The notes below the pieces were generated by a model. That model did not search any database, was not told the DNA's origin, and was given only the letters and a program-made list of their open reading frames with translations. Positions 7,547 to 13,279 of a stretch of DNA of 13,279 bases are shown in pieces. Positions within the stretch are counted from its first letter, which is position 1. Each line of letters begins with the position of its first letter. Source of the DNA: Lysobacterales bacterium (GTDB lineage Bacteria > Pseudomonadota > Gammaproteobacteria > Xanthomonadales > Marinicellaceae); the NCBI GenBank assembly GCA_015494035.1, contig WGBZ01000112.1, forward strand, positions 1 through 13,279, given 5' to 3'. A program made the position numbers and the translations under genes.

Positions 7547-8850
7547 ACAAGAAAATAGGGCTGGCTGTAGCCAGCTTGTTGGCGTCAGCTCAGCTGCATG
7601 CTGATGACTGGTTGCTTGACAGCTCCGTCATGAGTTATCAGGAAACAGACAGCGAAGGGCAGGATCGTGTTTCTGTAATTGAACCGATTGTTATTCTGAC
7701 CCATCAGTATGAGACAAATGACTTTTTTCGCTATACTTTTGTCTATGACTCTTTGACGGGAGCTTCACCAAACGGGGCTTTGGCAGCCAGTGTGCCGCAG
7801 GAGTTTCCCAGTTTTACTGTACCAGCCGGGCAAACGCCTCTTGATCCCAATTTCAGTGATCAACGTTTGGCAGTCAGTATTGCCAGAGGAAAACCGTTGA
7901 GTGACGATTCCCGCTATGAAGCCACCGGGAGTTTTTCCATAGAACGCGATTACTTGTCGGTGGGTGCTGGCTATTCCTATTTGAGAGACTTTGACAGCGG
8001 GCAAACCACACTCACTACATCGGTGGGGTTCAGCTATGATCTGATTAGCCCCAAGGGCGGTACGCGGCCAGAATTTGGTTCAATTTTTGATACCGTAACA
8101 AGCCCATCTGGCCGTTTGCTGATAGCTGATTCCTTGCTGAAGGACGACGATGACGACGATGATGGTGAAAACGAAAGGGATGAAGGCAGTGAATTGTTCG
8201 ATGGCGAACGCAAGGTATCTCTGGAAGGGCTTGTAGGGATAACCCGGGTTCTGAATCGTTACACTTTGTTGAGCGCCAATTATTCAATCAGCGCCTCGAA
8301 TGGCTATCTGAGTGACCCGTATAAAGTGGTCAGCGTGGTCGACTCGGAGGGACTTCCTGTCGATTACCTGTGGGAAAAGCGGCCGGACAGCCGCCTGCGA
8401 CAAACTGTGATGACAAGTCTGGTGACTGCCATTGGTGATGATTCACTGCATTTGTCTTACCGCTATTACTGGGATGACTGGGGAATCAAGACCAATACCC
8501 TGGATTTGAAGTATCACGTGAATATTGGGGAGCACTTTTATTTGGTACCGCACATTCGTCACAGCAATCAGGGAAAGGCGGATTTTTACCGGCTGAGTCT
8601 TAACGAAGGGGATCCACTGCCGGACTATGCTTCAGCTGATTATCGTTTGGCTGACATGACAACACGGACAGCAGGAGTCAAGCTGGGTTATCACCTTTCG
8701 GCCCAGGAGTCACTCTCCCTGAACCTTGAACAAATACGTCAGGAAGGCGATTCTCATCCGGCTGAAGCCATTGGTGACCAGCGACTACACGACCTGTTTC
8801 CGACAGTGAAAATGTATGTCGTCACCGTGGGTTACCAGAAGAAGTGGTAG
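7537..8850 (+). CDS. DUF3570 predicted outer-membrane beta-barrel protein
   Basis: This 437-residue protein has a clear signal peptide (about 1-22, ending Gln-Leu-His-Ala). It is followed by many short amphipathic strands rich in Tyr, Ser and Asp, and it ends in an aromatic residue (...GYQKKW), as outer-membrane barrels often do. I recognise the DUF3570 family. Near the N-terminus, DSLTGAS (Asp71 to Ser77) resembles the D-x-x-S/T-G-A-T/S motif where ApbE enzymes attach FMN. A run of seven aspartates (203-209) inside a longer acidic segment to about residue 225 is probably a surface loop and may bind cations. The gene overlaps DUF4266 by ten bases and the ApbE-like gene by seven, pointing to translational coupling. 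The molecular role is unknown; outer-membrane location is predicted and flavinylation is hypothesis. Confidence 0.88.
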   Translation: MQLNKKIGLAVASLLASAQLHADDWLLDSSVMSYQETDSEGQDRVSVIEPIVILTHQYETNDFFRYTFVYDSLTGASPNGALAASVPQEFPSFTVPAGQTPLDPNFSDQRLAVSIARGKPLSDDSRYEATGSFSIERDYLSVGAGYSYLRDFDSGQTTLTTSVGFSYDLISPKGGTRPEFGSIFDTVTSPSGRLLIADSLLKDDDDDDDGENERDEGSELFDGERKVSLEGLVGITRVLNRYTLLSANYSISASNGYLSDPYKVVSVVDSEGLPVDYLWEKRPDSRLRQTVMTSLVTAIGDDSLHLSYRYYWDDWGIKTNTLDLKYHVNIGEHFYLVPHIRHSNQGKADFYRLSLNEGDPLPDYASADYRLADMTTRTAGVKLGYHLSAQESLSLNLEQIRQEGDSHPAEAIGDQRLHDLFPTVKMYVVTVGYQKKW

Positions 8851-9773
8851 GCAGTCTGGTGGCCGAGCGGGTTGAGCCAGTTATTGATGAAGTGGAACCA
8901 GGCTTATGGCTTGGCAAGTTCGAAGCCATGAAAAGCCCATGTGAAGTATGGCTTCAGGTTGGCAGTAAAGATCAAGCGTTAGAGCTAACCAGTTTGGCGG
9001 CGCAGGAAGCATGGCGAGTGGAAGAAAAATACAGCCGATTTCTTAGCGAAAGTATGATCGGCCATATTAACCGCAGTCATGGCCAGTGGGTGGAGCTGGA
9101 TCCGGAAACCTTGTCACTCATGCGCTTTGCCGATACCAGCTGGCGGGCTACCGATGGCCTTTTGGATATCACCATAGGTGGGTTTATGCGGTTGTGGCGT
9201 TTTGATGGCAAGACGCCACCTCCACCGCGAAGCAGGCTAAAGGAAGCAAAAGCATACGTTGGTTGGGATAAAGTGGATCTGGCGGGCAACCGGATCCGGT
9301 TGCCTGAAGGGGTTTCTCTGGATCTCGGTGGCATTGGCAAGGAATATGCCGTGGATCGAACCGCGATGCTATTAAGTAAACACGTACCACGGGGCGGTTT
9401 GATGGTTAATTTTGGTGGTGATCTCAATGCCCACCGGCCTCGTTCCAGCGGGCGTCCATGGGAAATTGGCGTAGAAGCCATGGGCACTAACAGGAAAAAA
9501 GTCATTCAACGCATTTCCCTGGTACGTGGAGCGGTTGCCACCAGTGGGGACACAAAGCGTTTTGCCGTTGATCGACGAGGCAAGGTTCTGGGGCATGTGT
9601 TGAACCCGCGAACCGGCTGGCCAGTTGCCAATGGCCCGTCCACTGTGACTGTCATTTCGGGTTTGGCCACGCAGGCCGGTGTGCTTTCCACCTGTGCCAT
9701 GCTTAAAGGCCCAAAAGCCGAATCGTTCCTTTCACGGCAAGGGGTGCGATTCCATGTCCAGTGGCGTAAATGA
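8844..9773 (+). CDS. ApbE-like FAD:protein FMN transferase
   Basis: This 309-residue member of the ApbE family would transfer FMN from FAD to a Ser/Thr of a target protein. Family landmarks in order are FEAMKS (27-31, the usual MGT region), the D-I-T-x-G-G-F-x-R-L-W-R-F block (109-120), the nucleotide-binding DLGGIGKEYAVD (160-171), MVNFGGDL (187-194), VATSGD (231-236) and HVLNPRTGWPV (251-261). Two oddities stand out. The segment usually reading Ala-Asp-x-Leu-x-Thr is Ala278-Gly279-Val-Leu-Ser-Thr283, so the expected metal-binding Asp is Gly. Also, no signal peptide precedes the domain, although most ApbE proteins are exported. The GTG at 8844 overlaps the DUF3570 stop by seven bases; no in-frame start lies further upstream. 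A GTG at 8859 is an alternative. Its neighbours make DUF3570 or DUF4266 the likely client, but activity is uncertain. Confidence 0.9.
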   Translation: MVGSLVAERVEPVIDEVEPGLWLGKFEAMKSPCEVWLQVGSKDQALELTSLAAQEAWRVEEKYSRFLSESMIGHINRSHGQWVELDPETLSLMRFADTSWRATDGLLDITIGGFMRLWRFDGKTPPPPRSRLKEAKAYVGWDKVDLAGNRIRLPEGVSLDLGGIGKEYAVDRTAMLLSKHVPRGGLMVNFGGDLNAHRPRSSGRPWEIGVEAMGTNRKKVIQRISLVRGAVATSGDTKRFAVDRRGKVLGHVLNPRTGWPVANGPSTVTVISGLATQAGVLSTCAMLKGPKAESFLSRQGVRFHVQWRK

Positions 9774-9789
9774 TGAATATCTTTTTTTC

Positions 9790-9820
9790 CTGCGATATGG
9801 ACTCGCAGTGATCTTTCTCC
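9790..9820 (+). terminator. Candidate terminator after the ApbE gene
   Basis: CTGCGA (9790-9795) and TCGCAG (9803-9808) form a six-base-pair hairpin with a seven-base loop, beginning 17 bases after the ApbE stop. The downstream sequence TGATCTTTCTCCC is only moderately T-rich, so termination may be weak. A run of seven T precedes rather than follows the stem. Confidence 0.4.
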
Positions 9821-9912
9821 CATTAGCGTTTAGTGATTAATCGGTATTGATTGAAACACTGATTTGGGCTAGGGTGGGCAGGGGTTTACTGTAATTGTTA
9901 AAGGGAAAACAG

Positions 9913-10197
9913 ATGTTGAAGTCATCCTTTTTTAAAAAGGGCGCTTGCCCATTCACAATCATCGGACTCTTGCTGCTCGGCGGCTGCGGTTCCAGTTGCG
10001 ATGAGGAGTCACTGAAAGCCAAACAGGAAGAAATCAAAAGCAAGATGATGCAAGTGGTGGCCAGCGGTGATATGAAAAAGATCATGGGACTGACCCAGAA
10101 AATGCAGAAAATTGCTGCCAGCGCTTCAGCTTCGGACAAGGACAACTTGCAGGCGGCCTGCAAAATGGCCGATGAGATTCTTGACGAGCTGGATTGA
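9913..10197 (+). CDS. Small helical lipoprotein of unknown function
   Basis: This 94-residue protein has a basic N-terminus, a hydrophobic core and a lipobox L-G-G-C with lipidated Cys25, followed by Gly-Ser-Ser-Cys29. The mature part (about 70 residues) is charged and helical with Lys/Glu/Met/Ala-rich heptad-like spacing. It may form a coiled coil or helical hairpin and has one more cysteine, Cys83. The start is the ATG at 9913, with AAGGG about nine bases ahead at 9900-9905. The in-frame TTG at 9895 lacks a ribosome binding site. The residue after the lipid Cys is Gly, so outer-membrane sorting is expected. It follows the ApbE gene by 139 bases across a possible terminator, so it is probably a separate unit. 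A repeat element begins 21 bases after the stop. I do not recognise a family. Confidence 0.75.
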   Translation: MLKSSFFKKGACPFTIIGLLLLGGCGSSCDEESLKAKQEEIKSKMMQVVASGDMKKIMGLTQKMQKIAASASASDKDNLQAACKMADEILDELD

Positions 10198-10218
10198 CAA
10201 GTTTTTCTATTCTTCTAT

Positions 10219-10378
10219 GGGGCCTCTGATTGAATCTGGCGCGAACAGATTGTAGTGTAAAGTTGGTCAGTTCAAGGCACAAAACGCACGCAATAGCGAG
10301 ACATTGTGAAGGTTTGTAACGCAGAAATGGACAATTTTACGCCGCAAGATGCCGTGTCATGATTCAATCAGAGGCTCC
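10219..10378 (-). repeat. MITE-like repeat, copy A (inverted orientation)
   Basis: This 160-base element has terminal inverted repeats ending CTCTGATTGAATC (left 10224-10236, right 10361-10373). Read on the minus strand, it aligns along its whole length with the copies at 11315-11504 and 13107-13267. Its outer five bases differ slightly (GGGGC and GGAGC instead of GGAAG). The flanks CTAT and CTAC resemble a decayed four-base target duplication. It fills the space between two convergent genes, and its right end touches the stop codon of the radical SAM gene. Confidence 0.85.
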
Positions 10379-11269
10379 CTACATGGCCCGGTAGTACAGG
10401 GGACGCAAGGGGATTTTTCCCTTTTGCCCGGCTTCCACCAGTTTTAGCAGCTCGTCCCTGTCATCGGGCAGGCGACCTTTCAGAGGCAGGGCGTTAGAGG
10501 CGTGATTTGAGCGGAATTCCAATGACCTGGCCGGCTCAATACCGGCAATCAGGTGGTATTGTTCCTGCAGCATGCCTGCGTCGTCCTGGGGCACAAATAC
10601 CCCGCCGCGTTTTTCGAATTTGGTGATGAATTCCTCCTGCACACTGTCGTGCAAAAACAACTGCAGCGTGGACAGGTAATCCAGTCGCGTCTGATTGATC
10701 AGGTCCACGGTACCGGCAATGTGATCTTGCCATAATGCCTTGCCGCCGAGGCCCAGAATCACGGTGGCGGAAATTTTCAACCCGGCATCGCTGGCCTTGT
10801 TGAGTCCTGCGATCATCACCTCACGCGTGGCGCCCTTGGTGATGCGTTTGAGCAGATCGGGCGATCCGGTCTCTATGCCATAATAAATGAGGGAAAGCCC
10901 GGCTTCGCGCAAGGCCATCAGTTCCTGGGCTGATTTTTTCTTCAGATTATTGGGCAGGGCATAGCTGGCAATCTGCCGCAGCGCAGGAAAACGGGCGTTG
11001 AGCCGTTCCAGAATTCTGAGCAAATGCTCCGTGGGCAGATTCAGTGCATCGCCATCGGCCAGAAAAACCTTTTCAATGCGTGACCCCAGAAAAGCCATGC
11101 GGTCAATCTCGGCCAGCACTTCTTTCAGCGGCTTTTCCGTGTACTGCTTGGTCTTGTACATGGCACAGAAGCTGCATTGGTTGAAACTGCAGCCAAGTGT
11201 CACCTGAAAGATCAGGCTGTTGCCTTCCGAAGGTGGGCGAAACAGGGGTTCGTGGTAATTCATCAACAT
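10379..11269 (-). CDS. Radical SAM protein of unknown substrate
   Basis: This 296-residue protein has a [4Fe-4S]-binding motif near the N-terminus, C-S-F-N-Q-C-S-F-C (Cys27, Cys32, Cys35), i.e. CX4CX2C rather than the textbook CX3CX2C. From memory, this spacing also occurs in other proteins of this uncharacterised subfamily. The next landmark is VFLADGDAL (69-77), in the place of the SAM-contacting GGE-type strand. Then come YYGIETGSPDLLKRITKGA and ISATVILGLGG, typical of the Elp3/HemN-like radical SAM barrel. No B12 or SPASM domain is visible. The start is taken at the ATG 11269; the ATG two codons later is equally possible, and neither has a clear ribosome binding site. The TAG stop lies directly against repeat copy A, but the protein ends at a length that looks natural. 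It diverges from the Mpo1-like gene with repeat copy B between them. The substrate is unknown. Confidence 0.88.
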   Translation of the reverse strand: MLMNYHEPLFRPPSEGNSLIFQVTLGCSFNQCSFCAMYKTKQYTEKPLKEVLAEIDRMAFLGSRIEKVFLADGDALNLPTEHLLRILERLNARFPALRQIASYALPNNLKKKSAQELMALREAGLSLIYYGIETGSPDLLKRITKGATREVMIAGLNKASDAGLKISATVILGLGGKALWQDHIAGTVDLINQTRLDYLSTLQLFLHDSVQEEFITKFEKRGGVFVPQDDAGMLQEQYHLIAGIEPARSLEFRSNHASNALPLKGRLPDDRDELLKLVEAGQKGKIPLRPLYYRAM

Positions 11270-11294
11270 GGCGGCGATATGGGGCTGATTGCGC

Positions 11295-11300
11295 TAAAAT
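11295..11300 (+). promoter_or_regulatory. Candidate -10 box lying before repeat copy B
   Basis: GCTAAAAT is a good -10 context, and TAAAAT itself matches the consensus at five of six positions. No -35 is convincing. If it serves the Mpo1-like gene, transcripts would contain the whole repeat copy B in their leader. Confidence 0.25.
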
Positions 11301-11314
11301 CAAGCCATTACTAA

Positions 11315-11504
11315 GGAAGCTCTGATTGAATCGTGACACGGCATCTTGGGGCGTAAAACCGTCCATTTCTGCGTTGCAAACCTTCCCAATAGCCTTGCTA
11401 TGTTGCAAACCTTCCCAATAGCCTTGCTATTGCGTGCGGTTTGCGCCTTGAACTGAACAATTTTACACGACAATCTGTTCGCGCCAGATTCAATCAGAGC
11501 TTCC
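11315..11504 (+). repeat. MITE-like repeat, copy B, with internal 29-base duplication
   Basis: The element is bounded by an 18-base perfect terminal inverted repeat, GGAAGCTCTGATTGAATC. It is flanked on both sides by CTAA, a likely four-base target duplication of YTAR type, as made by IS5-group transposases. Its 190 bases equal the 161 bases of copy C plus a 29-base tandem duplication. It sits in the shared upstream region of the divergent radical SAM and Mpo1-like genes and ends 22 bases before the latter's start codon. Confidence 0.9.
11373..11430 (+). repeat. 29-base perfect tandem duplication inside repeat copy B
   Basis: The unit beginning GTTGCAAACC and ending CTTGCTAT occurs at 11373-11401 and again, without a mismatch, at 11402-11430. 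Copies A and C have one unit. It covers one strand of the outer arm plus the central hairpin of the element, so copy B can form two adjacent small hairpins. Confidence 0.93.
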
Positions 11505-11526
11505 CTAACAGCAGAGGGAGTCTCTC

Positions 11527-11859
11527 ATGCAGGAAAAACCTGTTAACAAACAAGGCTTTAGGAGTTTTTCGGACTTTTACCCGTTTTACCTCAGCGAACA
11601 CCGCCACCCGGTCAGCCGGCTGTTGCATGTCATTGGGTCGCTGGCCGTGCTTGGCCTGTTGGCCTACGCCCTGGCCAGCGGTCGTTATATGTTGCTGTGG
11701 CTGTTGCCAGTGGTGGGTTACGGCTTTGCCTGGATCGGGCACTTTGTGTTTGAGAAAAACCGGCCCGCCACCTTCCAGTACCCGCTGTACAGTTTTATGG
11801 GCGACTGGAAAATGCTGTATCAAATTATCACAGGTAAAATTGGCCTGAAGGGGGATTGA
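11527..11859 (+). CDS. Mpo1-like (DUF962) integral membrane protein
   Basis: This 110-residue protein belongs to the DUF962/Mpo1 family. The yeast member is an Fe(II)-dependent dioxygenase that shortens 2-hydroxy fatty acids. The conserved histidine-rich start is visible as FYLSEHRHPVSRLLHVIGS (19-37). Two hydrophobic segments follow (about 33-49 and 53-70). The second conserved motif, with its His, is GHFVFEKNRPATFQYPLYSFMGDWKM (71-96 in outline). The protein has the usual short bacterial length and looks complete. A GAGGGAG ribosome binding site (11514-11520) precedes the ATG. The gene is alone on its strand, with ychF starting 105 bases later from an apparent promoter of its own. The exact substrate in bacteria is not established, so the enzymatic role is transferred from the family. 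Confidence 0.9.
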   Translation: MQEKPVNKQGFRSFSDFYPFYLSEHRHPVSRLLHVIGSLAVLGLLAYALASGRYMLLWLLPVVGYGFAWIGHFVFEKNRPATFQYPLYSFMGDWKMLYQIITGKIGLKGD

Positions 11860-11893
11860 GTCCGGCCAAAAAAGCCAGTGACGGTGAGGTTTC

Positions 11894-11902
11894 TGCTACA
11901 AT
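11894..11902 (+). promoter_or_regulatory. Extended -10 promoter of ychF
   Basis: TGCTACAAT is an extended -10 (TG-N-TACAAT) that lies 62 bases before the ychF ATG. No good -35 is seen, which an extended -10 can tolerate. The leader then contains a five-base-pair hairpin, TGGCG-TCATT-CGCCA at 11926-11940. This supports independent transcription of ychF. Confidence 0.5.
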
Positions 11903-11964
11903 TCGGCGCTTGATTTTTTATTCTTTGGCGTCATTCGCCAGATCACCTATCACAGGACACAGCC

Positions 11965-13056
11965 ATGGGTTTCAAATGCGGCATCGTCGGCCTGCCCAAC
12001 GTCGGCAAATCGACCCTCTTCAACGCCTTGACCAAGGCCGGCATCGAAGCGGCCAACTATCCCTTTTGCACCATTGAACCCAATGTGGGCGTGGTGGAAG
12101 TGCCTGACCCGCGTCTGCACGCGCTGGCCGACATCGTCAAGCCCGAGCGCGTTTTGCCCACGGTGATGGAATTTGTGGACATTGCCGGCCTGGTGGCCGG
12201 GGCCTCCAAGGGCGAAGGCCTGGGCAACCAGTTTTTGTCCCACATTCGCGAAACCGATGCCATCGCGCAGGTGGTGCGCTGTTTTGAAAACCCCGATGTG
12301 GTGCACGTGGACGGCACCATCAACCCGGTTTCAGACGCCGAAACCATCAACACCGAACTGGCCCTGGCCGACCTGGAATCCGCTGAACGCGGCCTGGACA
12401 AGGCGCGCAAGCAAAGCAAATCCGGCGACAAGGACGCCAAGGCCCGGGCCGCGGTGCTGGAGAAAATTGTGGCCCAGCTGGGTGAAGGCAAGCCCATCCG
12501 TGCGCTGGACCTGGACAGTGCCGAGAAAAAAATCATCCGTGAATTCAACTTCATCACCGCCAAGCCCATGATGTATATCGCCAATGTGGATGAAAGCGGC
12601 TTTTCCGACAACCCCCTGCTGGACCAGATCCGCCAGCACGCCGAAGCCGAAGGCGCCCAGGTCGTGCCCGTGTGCGCGGCCATCGAATCTGAAATTGCCG
12701 AGCTGGATGACGCCGACAAGGCCGAATTCATGGCTGACCTGGGCCTGGACGAACCCGGATTGGACCGGGTTATCCGCGCCGGCTATTCGCTGCTTGACCT
12801 GCTGACTTTCTTTACCGCCGGCGTCAAGGAAGTGCGGGCCTGGACAGTCAAGCGCGGGGCCACCGCGCCACAGGCCGCCGGTGTCATTCACACCGATTTT
12901 GAAAAAGGCTTTATCCGCGCCGAAACCATGGCTTACGACGACTTCATCAAATATGGTGGCGAACAGGGCTGCAAGGACGCCGGCAAACTGCGCCTGGAAG
13001 GCAAGGACTACATCGTTCAGGAAGGCGACATTATGCACTTCCGTTTTAATGTCTGA
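11965..13056 (+). CDS. ychF: Redox-regulated ATPase/GTPase YchF
   Basis: This 363-residue protein has the same length as the E. coli enzyme. It is the OLA1/YchF member of the Obg-like P-loop proteins, which bind the ribosome and prefer ATP to GTP. Seen here are the P-loop GLPNVGKST (9-17), switch elements including the [10 protein letters not shown] segment (31-40), the [17 protein letters not shown]alker B region (72-88) and NVDES at the G4 position instead of NKxD. NxxE-type G4 is the family's known reason for ATP use. A coiled-coil insert lies at about 128-180 and a C-terminal TGS domain at about 278-361, including [18 protein letters not shown]. The start has a modest AGGAC site. In many gammaproteobacteria ychF follows pth; here the upstream neighbour is the Mpo1-like gene. 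Codon choice is strongly GC-ending, as expected for a well-expressed core gene. Confidence 0.98.
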   Translation: MGFKCGIVGLPNVGKSTLFNALTKAGIEAANYPFCTIEPNVGVVEVPDPRLHALADIVKPERVLPTVMEFVDIAGLVAGASKGEGLGNQFLSHIRETDAIAQVVRCFENPDVVHVDGTINPVSDAETINTELALADLESAERGLDKARKQSKSGDKDAKARAAVLEKIVAQLGEGKPIRALDLDSAEKKIIREFNFITAKPMMYIANVDESGFSDNPLLDQIRQHAEAEGAQVVPVCAAIESEIAELDDADKAEFMADLGLDEPGLDRVIRAGYSLLDLLTFFTAGVKEVRAWTVKRGATAPQAAGVIHTDFEKGFIRAETMAYDDFIKYGGEQGCKDAGKLRLEGKDYIVQEGDIMHFRFNV

Positions 13057-13106
13057 CTTAATCCCTGACCCCGGTTAACGGTGTGAGCAGGGCTGACTTT
13101 ACCTGA

Positions 13107-13267
13107 GGAAGCTCTGATTGAATCGTGACACGGCATCTTGTGATATAAAATCGTCCATTTCTGTGTTGCAAACCTTCGCAATAGCCTTGCTATTACGCGC
13201 GGTTTGCGCCTTGGTCTGAACAATTTTTCACAACAATCTGCTCGCGCCAGATTCAATCAAAGCTTCC
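13107..13267 (+). repeat. MITE-like repeat, copy C
   Basis: This 161-base copy begins with the 18-base terminal repeat GGAAGCTCTGATTGAATC and ends with its complement carrying one change (CAAAG for CAGAG). The middle is an imperfect long palindrome: GCAAACC (13168-13174) faces GGTTTGC (13201-13207), and AATAGC (13180-13185) pairs with GCTATT (13189-13194) across three bases. It lies 50 bases after the ychF stop and could act as a transcript 3' end. The left flank CTGA and right flank TTAG do not match, so no target duplication is visible for this copy alone. Confidence 0.88.
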
Positions 13268-13271
13268 TTAG

Positions 13272-13279
13272 GGAAGCTC
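13272..13279 (+). repeat. Start of a fourth repeat copy (partial)
   Basis: The last eight bases, GGAAGCTC, repeat the start of the element and follow copy C after the four bases TTAG, a YTAR-type tetramer. A second element in tandem with copy C probably continues beyond the window. Eight bases alone cannot prove it. Confidence 0.5.

Noticed and set aside
12331..13038. Long open frame on the minus strand opposite ychF (and others opposite ychF at 12057-12731 and 11950-12306)
   Set aside because: These are mirror frames produced by the GC-rich codon use of ychF. They show no domain, signal or ribosome binding site, and ychF itself is unmistakable.
10219..13279. CRISPR array or large composite transposon from the repeated segments
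   Set aside because: The repeats are 160-190 bases, irregularly spaced, in both orientations and separated by whole genes. No cas gene or transposase is present, so dispersed MITE-like elements explain them better.

Overview
The window looks like a gammaproteobacterial chromosome segment, probably from a free-living or marine Gram-negative. The signs are lipoprotein and Sec signal peptides, predicted outer-membrane beta-barrel proteins, a perfect Crp-type operator and a ychF gene. I cannot name the genus. Base composition differs between regions: ychF and the kinase are GC-rich, while the block at 6721-10197 is visibly more AT-rich.

Layout. (1) 1-6335, all minus strand, transcribed right to left: an M28 metallopeptidase gene broken by a frame-disrupting deletion; a membrane-anchored Ser/Thr protein kinase with a C-terminal sulfatase-modifying-factor (FGE-like) domain; and a DUF5916/CBM9-like outer-membrane protein that runs off the left edge. 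(2) 6336-6720 is a 385-base divergent regulatory region with a perfect Crp-type site. (3) 6721-9773, plus strand: a tight four-gene cluster of TlpA-like thioredoxin, DUF4266 small lipoprotein, DUF3570 barrel protein and ApbE-like FAD:protein FMN transferase. A candidate terminator follows. (4) 9913-10197, plus strand: an orphan 94-aa lipoprotein. (5) 10379-11269, minus strand: a radical SAM protein. (6) 11527-11859, plus strand: an Mpo1/DUF962-like membrane protein. (7) 11965-13056, plus strand: the ribosome-associated ATPase YchF. A short repeat element of about 161 bp with terminal inverted repeats occurs at 10219-10378 (inverted), 11315-11504 and 13107-13267. A fourth copy begins at the right edge.

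The most interesting unit is the TlpA/DUF4266/DUF3570/ApbE cluster. The genes overlap: the Gly codons at the end of the lipoprotein gene form the ribosome binding site of the DUF3570 gene, and ApbE starts inside the DUF3570 stop region. The lipoprotein ends in a Gly-rich Cys-Gly-Cys-Asn tail that could be a thioredoxin substrate or a cofactor site. The DUF3570 protein carries Asp-Ser-Leu-Thr-Gly-Ala-Ser, which resembles the motif where ApbE enzymes attach FMN covalently. A reasonable but unproven reading is an envelope redox system with a flavinylated or otherwise modified component. Two observations complicate it: this ApbE has no visible signal peptide, and it lacks the usual metal-binding Asp. 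The second theme is the MITE-like repeat family, which has settled around three gene borders.
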